Origin: Celeribacter indicus
GTDB lineage: Bacteria; Pseudomonadota; Alphaproteobacteria; Rhodobacterales; Rhodobacteraceae
Reading direction: 5' to 3'
Assembly (NCBI RefSeq): GCF_000819565.1
Contig: NZ_CP004393.1
Coordinates: forward strand, 3,410,001 to 3,474,000
DNA: 64,000 nt
The notes beneath the pieces are model-generated. The model saw nothing but the letters and a program-made list of their open reading frames with translations, ran no database searches and had not been told where the DNA came from. Positions 1 through 7,299 of this stretch are shown in pieces; position 1 is the stretch's first letter, and every line of letters begins with the position of its first letter. Position numbers and translations under genes: made by a program.

Positions 1-249
1 CGAGAGGAAGAAGACGAGCTGCGCCCGCCCCTCCGGCCCGCCGAGCGGAAGCTCCGCCCCGTTGAGGTTCGGCAGGCGCATCGCCGGGACGGCCTCCCCG
101 ATCTCGGGACCGCTGTCGCTGATCATCGCGCCCACGGGGGAGACCCGCTCGAACAGGATGCCGATCTGGCGCGCAAGCGCGAAGATGATGGCGATCTGGA
201 CGAGCACGACGACCCAGAGCGCGATATTGGAAAAGATGAGTATGGTCAT
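1..249 (-). CDS. mauD: MauD-like amine dehydrogenase accessory protein (3' end outside window)
   Basis: Accessory thioredoxin-like protein for assembly of an amine dehydrogenase small subunit. Only the first 83 codons are inside the window; the gene runs off the left edge. The ATG at 249 is preceded by AAGGA seven bases upstream. The visible part has one hydrophobic helix (about residues 3-25), then ARQIGIL and PAMRLPNLNG, the usual MauD beginning before its periplasmic thioredoxin fold; the expected CxxC lies outside. It is the third gene of a leftward B-E-D operon, 18 bases after mauE. In known mau and aau clusters the small-subunit gene follows, so it is expected just beyond the edge (inference). 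Confidence 0.85.
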   Translation of the reverse strand, partial: MTILIFSNIALWVVVLVQIAIIFALARQIGILFERVSPVGAMISDSGPEIGEAVPAMRLPNLNGAELPLGGPEGRAQLVFFLS

Positions 250-267
250 ATCCTTGTCCTTCCTCGC

Positions 268-795
268 TCATCCGGCCTGGCGGATGTGCGGCAGATGCGA
301 GGCGAGCTTTTCCGCCACGCCATAGATCGCGGTGAGCGTCAGCCCGGCGGTGAGCGCTATCGCCGCCCCCGCCGCGCCGAGCGCGCCGACCGGAATCGCG
401 GCGACGATGAGCGCGGCCAGCGTCAGCAGCGCGTTGCGCGCGAGCGTGAGCGGGGAGACGACCTGCGGCACACCTCCGCAGCCGCAGTCGATCTCGGTCC
501 GCCCGCGCAGCAGCGCCAGCGCCATGAGCCCGCCATAGCCCGCAAAGAGCCCCGCCGCGAGGAGCCCGCCGGCCGGCCGGGTGAGCGGCACGATCAGGGC
601 CGCGACGGCAAGCACCTCGAGCCCCGCGAGCCCGCGCACGATCGCGGGCACCATGTGACGCGGCGCAATGGCATAGCCCTGCGCAAATCCGACCGTCTCG
701 TGGAACGCCGTCCACTTGTGGAAGGCCGCGCGCGCGATCACCAGCACGAGAAAGGTGGTGAGCGTCGCCGCCGCAAGCTGTCCGAGCCCCGCCAT
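268..795 (-). CDS. mauE: MauE-like integral membrane protein (amine dehydrogenase maturation)
   Basis: Membrane protein of 175 residues thought to act with MauD in exporting or forming the disulfides of the quinone-bearing small subunit. It shows four to five hydrophobic segments (about 8-22, 50-70, 78-97, 113-133, 138-160) and the MauE/DoxX-like motif DCGCGG, with Cys104 and Cys106 probably redox-active. Its ATG shares one base with the stop of the heavy-chain gene (TGATG), which indicates translational coupling. Family membership is clear; the exact chemistry of MauE is poorly known. Confidence 0.85.
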   Translation of the reverse strand: MAGLGQLAAATLTTFLVLVIARAAFHKWTAFHETVGFAQGYAIAPRHMVPAIVRGLAGLEVLAVAALIVPLTRPAGGLLAAGLFAGYGGLMALALLRGRTEIDCGCGGVPQVVSPLTLARNALLTLAALIVAAIPVGALGAAGAAIALTAGLTLTAIYGVAEKLASHLPHIRQAG

Positions 796-1940
796 CAGCG
801 ATCGAGCTCCATCACCGTCGGCCAGCCCGCGATGTCGAATTCCTCGCTGAGCTCGAGCGTCACCTCCTCGCCCGTCTCCACGGTATAGAGATAGACCATC
901 CCGTCCTCGTTCGCGCCATAGAGCATCGGCTCCTCGGTCTGGGTCACCGCGAGGCTGTTCTCGTGATTGGCGGGCGAGCGGCCGACGACGGATTTCGTCT
1001 CCATGTCCACCGTCCAGATCTCCGTCGCGCCGTTCTTGTGCGACCCGTCGTAGGAGGCCGAATGCATCAGCACGAAGGCGGTGTTCGTCGGCGCGTTATA
1101 GGCGATCACCTCGGAGCCGCCCGGCGCCCATCCGCCCAGCACGCCCCCCGTCAGCGGGATCGTCTCCGACAGCACCGGCACGTCGCCGCTGTCGTCCACC
1201 ACATAGAGCGTGCCGCCATAGGAAAGGTAGACCAGCGTCTCCCCCACCCGCACGCCATTGGTAAAGAGCGCATCCGCATCCACGTCGAAGATCGGCTCGG
1301 ACTTGCCCGGCTCGCCGAACCCGCCCTCCGCATCGAAGCTGTAGCTCTGGAAGGTGCCGTCGCCGCAGATCGTCGTGAACTTCATCCCCGAGGTCGCCGG
1401 GAACGCGCCCCAGCAGCCGGGCGTCGGGATCTCCGCGATCTGGGCGCCCGCGGCAATGTCGATCACGGAGATCGAGGTGGCGGGCGTCGCGTTCTGCGCC
1501 AGCGCATAGGCTTCGTCGGCGGTCAGCGACAGCAGCGCGGGCTGGGCCTCGACATGCGCCATCTTGTTGCCGAATTCGAACTCGCCCTTGATCGACAGCG
1601 TGTCCACGTCCCAGCTGTGGAAGACGTTGGTCACCTCGCCATAGGTGTAGCGCGCGAAATAGACCGAGGTCGTGTAGAGCGTCCGCCCGTCGCCGGACAG
1701 CACCATCTGCGCCGTCGTGCCCGGCCCCACGTTGCCCTTCATCGCGAAATCCTCCGCACCGAGCACGTTGACCGAGGACGGACCCGCCCATTTCTGGTCG
1801 AGCACGAACAGGTTCGGCCCCTCGTCGATGCGCTCCTTCACCGTCAGCGTCTCGGGTTCGATCGGCGCGGTCTCGTCCTGCGCAAAGGCCTGCCCGCAGA
1901 TCGCGGACAGCGCCAGGAAGGCGGCGGCGGTTCTCTTCAT
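795..1940 (-). CDS. aauB: Amine dehydrogenase heavy chain, closest in recalled motifs to aralkylamine dehydrogenase
   Basis: Beta-propeller large subunit of a tryptophan tryptophylquinone amine dehydrogenase, which oxidises primary amines to aldehyde plus ammonia in the periplasm. It is 381 residues from the second of two tandem ATGs, chosen because GGGAG lies seven bases upstream of it. A Sec signal peptide ends near AFA-QDE. Motifs NATPATSISVIDIA and TTICGDGTFQ resemble, from memory, the aralkylamine dehydrogenase heavy chain more than the methylamine enzyme. The gene order B-E-D with no mauF in front, and a divergent AraC regulator, also fits an aau-type cluster. The substrate cannot be settled from sequence. 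It is the first gene of the operon. Confidence 0.85.
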   Translation of the reverse strand: MKRTAAAFLALSAICGQAFAQDETAPIEPETLTVKERIDEGPNLFVLDQKWAGPSSVNVLGAEDFAMKGNVGPGTTAQMVLSGDGRTLYTTSVYFARYTYGEVTNVFHSWDVDTLSIKGEFEFGNKMAHVEAQPALLSLTADEAYALAQNATPATSISVIDIAAGAQIAEIPTPGCWGAFPATSGMKFTTICGDGTFQSYSFDAEGGFGEPGKSEPIFDVDADALFTNGVRVGETLVYLSYGGTLYVVDDSGDVPVLSETIPLTGGVLGGWAPGGSEVIAYNAPTNTAFVLMHSASYDGSHKNGATEIWTVDMETKSVVGRSPANHENSLAVTQTEEPMLYGANEDGMVYLYTVETGEEVTLELSEEFDIAGWPTVMELDR

Positions 1941-1943
1941 CAT

Positions 1944-2135
1944 CTGTCTCCCGTGATGGATTCACCGCCGAGCTTAGAAAGCCGTCGCCCCCTCCCGCTA
2001 TCCGCTCTTCCCGGAAAAATATGCCTATTCGTTCAGCAGTTTGCAAAATGCGCCAGTTTCCCGAGCCAAAGCCTTGACTTCATCTCGCGCCCCGCGCGCA
2101 GAGTGAGGCCACTGCTTCACCCGGACCGGCCCCAG
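1944..2135. promoter_or_regulatory. Divergent promoter region of the amine dehydrogenase operon and its AraC regulator
   Basis: 192-base region between the leftward heavy-chain gene and the rightward regulator. Most of it is GC-rich, but 2015-2060 is AT-richer. CAGTTT occurs at 2037-2042 and again at 2054-2059, a 17-base step that could place two AraC-type half-sites on one face of the helix. A perfect TTTGCAAA lies at 2040-2047 inside the first repeat. No convincing -35/-10 pair could be fixed by eye. Confidence 0.45.
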
Positions 2136-3077
2136 ATGTTCACCAACGCCTCCCGCGACCTCTCCGCTCCCTCCGCACCCGCACGGCTGCGCGAGAGCCA
2201 TTTCGACTGTTTCCTCGACCAGGAGGCCGCCCTCGACGGCTGGGACCAGATCTATCGCCAGCTCGCTCCCGGCGCCTTCAGCGGCCATGTCACCACGCTC
2301 GACTGGGGCGAGATCTCGCTCAGCCGCGAAACCGTCAACCTCTGCGTCGAAAACGCCTTCCGCCTGCCCGAAACCCACCTGTGCTTCGGCTTTTCCGTCG
2401 GACGCCCGGTGAAGCTCGCACAGGTCTCCGACCGGATGGCGCGCGGGGTCGGGACGCTGCATGTGCCGGAGGAAAATTACCACGTCATCACCCGCGGCGA
2501 TGCCGATTACGTGCTCCTGACCGTCCCGCGCGCGATGCTGCCCGACCGGTTCGGCGCCGCCGCGCGCCTCATCCGCGGGACGGAGGCGCAGGCCATCGCC
2601 GACTGGATGCTCGCCCTGCTCGAAAGCGCCCGCACCGGGCTTGCCAGCGACAGCCTGCTCGCCCTTGCGCCCGACCTCCTGCTCGACCGGATCACGCTCT
2701 GGGCGCAGTCCGACAGCCGCGGCATGGTGCCGTTTCGGCACCGCCGCGGCCTGCTCAACGACCTGCTGGCGGCCTGCGACGGCCTGACCGCCGAAACGCT
2801 CTCCGTCGGCCATCTCGCGCGCCTGCTCGGCCGCGACCGCGCCACGCTCCGCACCATCTGCCTCGAAGAGACCGGGATGCGGCTCGACGACGTGCTCAAG
2901 GGCCGCCGCCTCAGCGAAGTCTACCGCCGCCTGCGCCTCGCCGGCCCGGAGGACACGCGCGTGTCCGATGTCAGCATGGAATTCGGCTACCTGCACTGGG
3001 GACGCTTCGCCCAGAGCTATCGCGCGATGTTCGGCGAACGCCCCTCCGACACCCTGCGCCGCCCGCGCCCATGCTGA
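2136..3077 (+). CDS. AraC-family transcriptional regulator
   Basis: 313-residue DNA-binding regulator, probably of the divergent amine dehydrogenase operon (inferred from position). The frame is open far upstream, but the ATG at 2136 (MFTNASRDLS) is the first start beyond the heavy-chain gene. The N-terminal two thirds resemble an AraC-binding-like sensing domain. The last 100 residues carry the double helix-turn-helix: first helix-turn-helix around LSVGHLARLLGRDRATL, second around VSDVSMEFGYLHWGRFAQSY, followed by the family-typical RAMFGERPSDTLRR. The ligand is unknown; an amine or its aldehyde is plausible. Convergent with pepT. Confidence 0.88.
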   Translation: MFTNASRDLSAPSAPARLRESHFDCFLDQEAALDGWDQIYRQLAPGAFSGHVTTLDWGEISLSRETVNLCVENAFRLPETHLCFGFSVGRPVKLAQVSDRMARGVGTLHVPEENYHVITRGDADYVLLTVPRAMLPDRFGAAARLIRGTEAQAIADWMLALLESARTGLASDSLLALAPDLLLDRITLWAQSDSRGMVPFRHRRGLLNDLLAACDGLTAETLSVGHLARLLGRDRATLRTICLEETGMRLDDVLKGRRLSEVYRRLRLAGPEDTRVSDVSMEFGYLHWGRFAQSYRAMFGERPSDTLRRPRPC

Positions 3078-3079
3078 GA

Positions 3080-3104
3080 GCGGCGCGGATCAGCCCCGCG
3101 CCGC
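3080..3104. terminator. GC-rich hairpin between convergent genes, possible terminator
   Basis: GCGGCGCGG at 3080-3088 pairs perfectly with CCGCGCCGC at 3096-3104 around a seven-base loop, just after the regulator's stop and overlapping the last codons of pepT. There is no T-tract on either strand, so intrinsic termination is uncertain. Confidence 0.35.
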
Positions 3105-4328
3105 CTCCGCGACCAGCGCGAGCATGAGCTCCGTCGCCTTCGCCATGTCCTGCACCGAGATCCATTCGAGCGGCCCGTGCAGGTTCTGCATGCCGGTGAA
3201 CAGGTTGGGCGTCGGCACGCCCATCTCGGTCAGACGCGACCCGTCCGTGCCGCCCCGGATCGGTGTCGAGACCGGCGTGACCCCGATGGCGCGGCAGGCC
3301 GCCTCCGCAAGCCGCACCGGCCTCATGTCCTCCTCGAGCCAATAGCGCATGTTGCGATATTGCGGCCGGATCTCGCAGGCGACCGTCGCCCGCGGCTCTC
3401 CCGCCGCCACCGCCGCACAGACCTTGCGCAGGATCTCGCCCTTCTGCGCCAGCCCCTCGCGCTCGAAGTCGCGCAGGATCAGCCGGATCGTCGCCTCCGC
3501 CGCGGTGCCGTCGAGCTCGGTGACATGGATGAACCCCTCCCGCCCCTCCGTCGTCTCCGGCGTCATCGTCGCCTGCGGCAGCGTCTCCACGATCCGCGCG
3601 GCAAGATGCAGCGCGTTGACGAGCCGGCCCTTCGCCGTGCCGGGATGGATCGACACGCCGGTGATGCGCACCTCCGCCCCGTCCGCCGAAAAGGTCTCGT
3701 ATTCGATCTCGCCCAGGCGCCCGCCGTCGAACGTATAGGCGAACTCCACCCCCAGATCCTCCGGCAGGCGCGGATCCACGCCGCGCCCGATCTCCTCGTC
3801 CGGGGTAAAGGCGATGCGCACCGGTCCGTGCGCAGGCCCCTGCCGCGACAGGAGCTGCCGCGCCGCCGTCATGATGACCGCGACCCCCGCCTTGTCGTCG
3901 GCCCCCAGGAGCGTTGTGCCGGAGGCGGTCACGATGTCGTCGCCCCGCTTCTCCCCGAGATAGGGACAGGCCTCCGGCGAAAGCACGAGCGCGGGATCGT
4001 CGGGAAAGCGGATCTCGCCCCCGTCATAGCCCCGCACCACCCGCGGTTTCACCCCGGTCGCGCAAAATTGCGGCGCGGTGTCCACATGGGCGAGAAAGCC
4101 GATCGCCGGCGCCTCCGCCCGCCCCGGCACCGTGGCGAGCACCGTGCCGTAGCCGGTCAGCACCACATCCTGCGCCCCCATCTCCCGAAGCTCGCGCTCG
4201 AGCAGGCGCAGCATGTCGAACTGCACCTCCGTGCTGGGCCTGCGCGCGGAGCTGTCGTCGCTCTGGCTGTCGATTGCGGCATAGCGCGTCAGCCTGTCCT
4301 CGAGTTCGCGGTCGAATTCCCCTGCCAT
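3090..4328 (-). CDS. pepT: Peptidase T (tripeptide aminopeptidase, M20B)
   Basis: Cytoplasmic dizinc aminopeptidase that removes the N-terminal residue of tripeptides; 412 residues, the normal family length. Visible metal and catalytic residues: His81 and Asp83 in GFLAHVDTAP, bridging Asp144 in LLGADDKAG, catalytic Glu178 with Glu179 in FTPDEEIGRG, Asp201 in TFDGG, and the late His384 in NLHGPLEW. The RGGTDGSRLTEMG motif is diagnostic for PepT. It stands alone, leftward, convergent with the AraC regulator. An imperfect 28-base direct repeat lies in the upstream gap. Confidence 0.95.
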   Translation of the reverse strand: MAGEFDRELEDRLTRYAAIDSQSDDSSARRPSTEVQFDMLRLLERELREMGAQDVVLTGYGTVLATVPGRAEAPAIGFLAHVDTAPQFCATGVKPRVVRGYDGGEIRFPDDPALVLSPEACPYLGEKRGDDIVTASGTTLLGADDKAGVAVIMTAARQLLSRQGPAHGPVRIAFTPDEEIGRGVDPRLPEDLGVEFAYTFDGGRLGEIEYETFSADGAEVRITGVSIHPGTAKGRLVNALHLAARIVETLPQATMTPETTEGREGFIHVTELDGTAAEATIRLILRDFEREGLAQKGEILRKVCAAVAAGEPRATVACEIRPQYRNMRYWLEEDMRPVRLAEAACRAIGVTPVSTPIRGGTDGSRLTEMGVPTPNLFTGMQNLHGPLEWISVQDMAKATELMLALVAEAARG

Positions 4329-4355
4329 GATGCCTCCTTCGCGGTCGGGCCCAGA

Positions 4356-4448
4356 AAGCGCCCCGCGCGCGCAGGTGTCAAGCGGACCCGAGCACCACCG
4401 ATCGAGACGGCGGCTTAAGCGGCCCCCCGCGCGTGGGTGTCAAGCCGG
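4356..4448. repeat. Imperfect direct repeat upstream of pepT
   Basis: Two copies of about 28 bases, starting at 4356 and 4417 (step 61-62). They share an AAGCG, C-tract, GCGCG core and the end GTGTCAAGC. They fill most of the 144-base gap between pepT and the cyclase gene. Function unknown; a local duplication is the simplest reading. Confidence 0.5.
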
Positions 4449-4472
4449 TCTCAGGACGATGCCGAGGCGCCA

Positions 4473-5501
4473 TCAAGGCGGCCTGTCACGGGCGCCCGGC
4501 CGCGCCCGCCCCGTCCCGGCCGCGGGGCGGTGGTGCCGCGCCGGGTCGAAGAGCGTCGCCCGCCCCCGCCCCTCGGATTTCGAGGTGTAGAGCGCGAGAT
4601 CCGCATCCTGGATCATCTCGTCGGCGTCGGGATGGCGGTAGAGATCGGTGGCGGTGATCCCGATCGAGCCGGAAATCCGGCACAGCCCGTCCTCATAGGG
4701 GATCGGAACCTCGAGCCGGGCGATGATCCGCTCCGCCACGCCCAGAAGCCGGCGGCGATCAAGCACATCGGTGAAAAGGAGGATGAATTCGTCCCCGCCC
4801 ACCCGTGCGACCAGGTCGTCGCCCCGGCTCTCCTCGCGCAGGATCACCGCCACGGCCTGCAACACCGCGTCCCCCGCGGCATGGCCGAAGGTGTCGTTGA
4901 CGCGCTTGAAATAATCGAGATCGAGATGCAGTATCGCGAAGGCGATCTTCCCGCGCAGCATCCGCTGGAGGACGTGATCCATCGCGCGCCGGTTCCTCAA
5001 CCCGGTCAGGATATCGGTATAGGCCTGTTCCTCCGCCATCAGTTTCGCCCCCTGGAGACGGATGTTGAGCTGCTTCGTCTCCTCGAGCACCGCCGATTTC
5101 GCCTCCACGAGATAGAGCATCTCGATCGCCAGGTCGGTATGGGCGAAATCTCCCGCGGTGAGGCGGTATTCGGCCACCGCATCGACGATGGAAATGCCGA
5201 AGGCGAGGTTCAGCACGTTGAGCCCCCGCTCCGGCAGCGGGACCGCCATGCCCTTCAGCGCCGTCGGCTTTCCCTCCCGGAAGGTCAGGTAGAGCCGGGT
5301 GAACAGCGGCAAGGGCCCCTCCCCCGAGCCGCGGCCATTGTCGCGCACGGAAAAGATCGCCCGCACGTCGCGGCCCTCGAGCGCCGTCCGGCTGCGCAGC
5401 TTCGCCAGCGTCGGCCCGGCATGGACGATGCGCCCGTCGTCGTCGTAGATCAGGCTCATCGGCAGGAAGGCCTCGATCAGTGCGAAATCTCCCCCTGTCA
5501 C
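4473..5501 (-). CDS. Diguanylate cyclase with N-terminal HNOBA (H-NOX-associated) domain
   Basis: Predicted cytoplasmic c-di-GMP synthase of 342 residues. Residues 1-125 match the HNOBA/PAS-like domain that partners H-NOX proteins (FALIEAFLPMSLIYDDDGRI). A short coiled-coil linker follows (about 133-160), then a GGDEF domain with GGDEF at 235-239 and the inhibitory-site motif RGDD at 226-229 in the right spacing, so product inhibition is expected. The ATG overlaps the stop of the H-NOX-fold gene by four bases (ATGA), so the two are translationally coupled and probably form a sensor-effector pair. No EAL domain. Confidence 0.9.
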   Translation of the reverse strand: MTGGDFALIEAFLPMSLIYDDDGRIVHAGPTLAKLRSRTALEGRDVRAIFSVRDNGRGSGEGPLPLFTRLYLTFREGKPTALKGMAVPLPERGLNVLNLAFGISIVDAVAEYRLTAGDFAHTDLAIEMLYLVEAKSAVLEETKQLNIRLQGAKLMAEEQAYTDILTGLRNRRAMDHVLQRMLRGKIAFAILHLDLDYFKRVNDTFGHAAGDAVLQAVAVILREESRGDDLVARVGGDEFILLFTDVLDRRRLLGVAERIIARLEVPIPYEDGLCRISGSIGITATDLYRHPDADEMIQDADLALYTSKSEGRGRATLFDPARHHRPAAGTGRARPGARDRPP

Positions 5502-6097
5502 GCCACCCCCCGGACCCCGCCCGACAGATCGAAGCTGCGCCCCTGCGCATAGGCCGTCTCGAGCAGGTGGATGGTGACGGCCTCCTCTCCCGAATCCCGC
5601 CAGCCCTCATGCTCGAGAAAGACGAGCGCGCCGTAATCGTCGGCCATCGCCCGCATCACCCCGACCACGGCATATCCGAAACCCGGCATCGCGTTCGAAC
5701 AGATGAGCCGGAATGTGCCGTCGGCATTCGCCTCGACCGAGAGCGCGGGCACGTCCAGATCCGGGAGCGCAAGCCGCACCCGCCCCTCGATCTCGTTGAG
5801 GGAAAACAGGAATTCCGTGAAATTCTCGCCGCCGAACCGCAGCAGCCGCCGGATCGCCTCCACATTCGGGTGGGAGACGAGATAGGTCCCGAGATCCTCC
5901 AGAAAGGTCTCCACGGGTTTGTGCAGGTGCCGCGCGGCATGGCCGAGCACGTCGAGCGTCACCTGGTCGGGATAGCTCAGCATCGCCTCGAAATTGTCGA
6001 AGCCGAGATTGGCGTTCTCCGCCACCTTCTGCCAGGTGCGGGGACCGTAGGTGTCGCGCAGAAAACACTGGATCGCCCTGTTGATCATTCCGTGCAT
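5498..6097 (-). CDS. H-NOX (heme-NO-binding, HNOB) fold protein lacking the heme ligand
   Basis: 199-residue protein of the H-NOX family, which normally binds NO or O2 through a heme. The N-terminus MHGMINRAIQCF, the block YPDQVTLDVLGHAARHL, and DLGTYLVSHPNVEAI fit the fold. However, in the helix that carries the proximal histidine (family pattern LHxxV) this protein reads NEIEGRVRLA, with Glu104 where the ligand His should be. The YxSxR heme-propionate motif, anchored by PG...VVG at 138-146, reads CSNAM. Heme binding by the usual mode is therefore unlikely; it may be a heme-independent regulator of the coupled cyclase. The first gene of a two-gene leftward operon. Confidence 0.85.
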   Translation of the reverse strand: MHGMINRAIQCFLRDTYGPRTWQKVAENANLGFDNFEAMLSYPDQVTLDVLGHAARHLHKPVETFLEDLGTYLVSHPNVEAIRRLLRFGGENFTEFLFSLNEIEGRVRLALPDLDVPALSVEANADGTFRLICSNAMPGFGYAVVGVMRAMADDYGALVFLEHEGWRDSGEEAVTIHLLETAYAQGRSFDLSGGVRGVA

Positions 6098-6178
6098 GAC
6101 GGCACGCCCCTCGCTTGCTTCCGGGACATGTCTACCGCAGCGGTCTTAAGAAAATACCAACGCCGGCAGATCGGGCGG

Positions 6179-6895
6179 CTAGCCTCCCAGGATCCAGTCG
6201 GACATCTCCGCGACCGAGGGAAAGAGCGCGTCGGCGAAGGGGGCGAGCTCCGCCGCGCCGGCGACGCCCGTCAGAACGGCGACGGTGCGCATCCCGGCGG
6301 CGCGGCCGGCGTTGAGGTCATGCAGACTGTCGCCCACCATCACGCAGGCATCCGGCGCGACGCCGAGCCGCGCGGCGGCGCCGGTGCAGGGATCGGGACG
6401 CGGCTTCCCGCCGAAGCCGCTGTCATAGCCGATCACCACGTCGAAGGCATCGGCCACGCCCATCTGCACCAGATGGGTGCGCGCCGCCGCCTCGAAATCG
6501 TTCGTCACCACCGCCAGCGCGATCCCCGCCCCGGCGAGGCGGGCGCAGCTTTGCGCCAGTCCCTCGACCGCCACGGGGGCGAATGTCGCGGGCTCGGGCG
6601 TCAGCCGGTCGAGCATCTCGGCATCCCGCGCGCGCGGGAAATAGGGGCGCAGCGCGGCGAGCACGTCCTCCGGCGTCCCCGCGATCACCGGACTGCCGGG
6701 CCGGAACAGCGCCGCGCGCCGGTCGAAACCCAGCGCCTGCGCCACGGCCGCGGCCTTTTCCTCATCGGCGCCGCAGAGCCCGTCGATCACGCGCCGCGCC
6801 CAGGGGCCCCAGCTCTTCTGGAAATCCATGAGCGTGCCGTCCTTGTCGAACAGCACCGCCGCGATGCGGCCGCGGGCGGGGACCGTCACGTCCAA
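6179..6895 (-). CDS. HAD-superfamily phosphatase, phosphoglycolate phosphatase-like
   Basis: 238-residue hydrolase with all four HAD motifs: FDKDGTLMDF (nucleophile Asp17, acid Asp19), VVTND, the Lys in GGKPRPDP, and VMVGDSLHDL. A cap domain lies between motifs I and II. General resemblance is to Gph-type phosphoglycolate phosphatases, but the substrate is not decided by these motifs. It overlaps the preceding DUF3572 gene by ten bases, suggesting co-translation. Confidence 0.85.
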   Translation of the reverse strand: MDVTVPARGRIAAVLFDKDGTLMDFQKSWGPWARRVIDGLCGADEEKAAAVAQALGFDRRAALFRPGSPVIAGTPEDVLAALRPYFPRARDAEMLDRLTPEPATFAPVAVEGLAQSCARLAGAGIALAVVTNDFEAAARTHLVQMGVADAFDVVIGYDSGFGGKPRPDPCTGAAARLGVAPDACVMVGDSLHDLNAGRAAGMRTVAVLTGVAGAAELAPFADALFPSVAEMSDWILGG

Positions 6896-7164
6896 TGCAC
6901 CTCTCCCCCGCCCGGAAGCGCGTGGCGCGCCCGCATCAGATCCCGCGGATCGAGCCGGGTGTCCTGCGCACAGGCGGTCACCCAGTCGTCGTCCTGCGTC
7001 ACGAAATCGAGCACGGCGAGCAGCACGTCGCCATCCCTCGCCCGCTGTTGCAGCTCTGCGGCGGAAATGCCGCTGGCGCCGAGAAAGACGGGAAAGATCT
7101 CGTCCTGCGCGGCAAGCCAGGCGAGCGTCCTGAGCGCGATGAGTTCGGCGGAGTCCTGCTGCAT
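6886..7164 (-). CDS. DUF3572 family protein
   Basis: 92-residue soluble protein of unknown function found in alphaproteobacteria. Recognised by LRTLAWLAAQDEIFPVFLGASG near the N-terminus, VLDFVTQDDDWV in the middle and the highly conserved end RARHALPGGGEVHW. Helical throughout; no signal peptide or metal motif. It is upstream of, and overlaps, the HAD phosphatase. Divergent from the PleD-like gene. Confidence 0.85.
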   Translation of the reverse strand: MQQDSAELIALRTLAWLAAQDEIFPVFLGASGISAAELQQRARDGDVLLAVLDFVTQDDDWVTACAQDTRLDPRDLMRARHALPGGGEVHWT

Positions 7165-7299
7165 CTGCGGGTCACCCTCCCGGTCCCGGAAACCAAATCT
7201 TAACCTTTTTCAACCAATTTCCCAGGGAAGTGCAACACCCTGATGGCAATGATCCCCAAGACGCGGCAGACAGCAGAAATCGCGCAGCGAGAGGACCCG

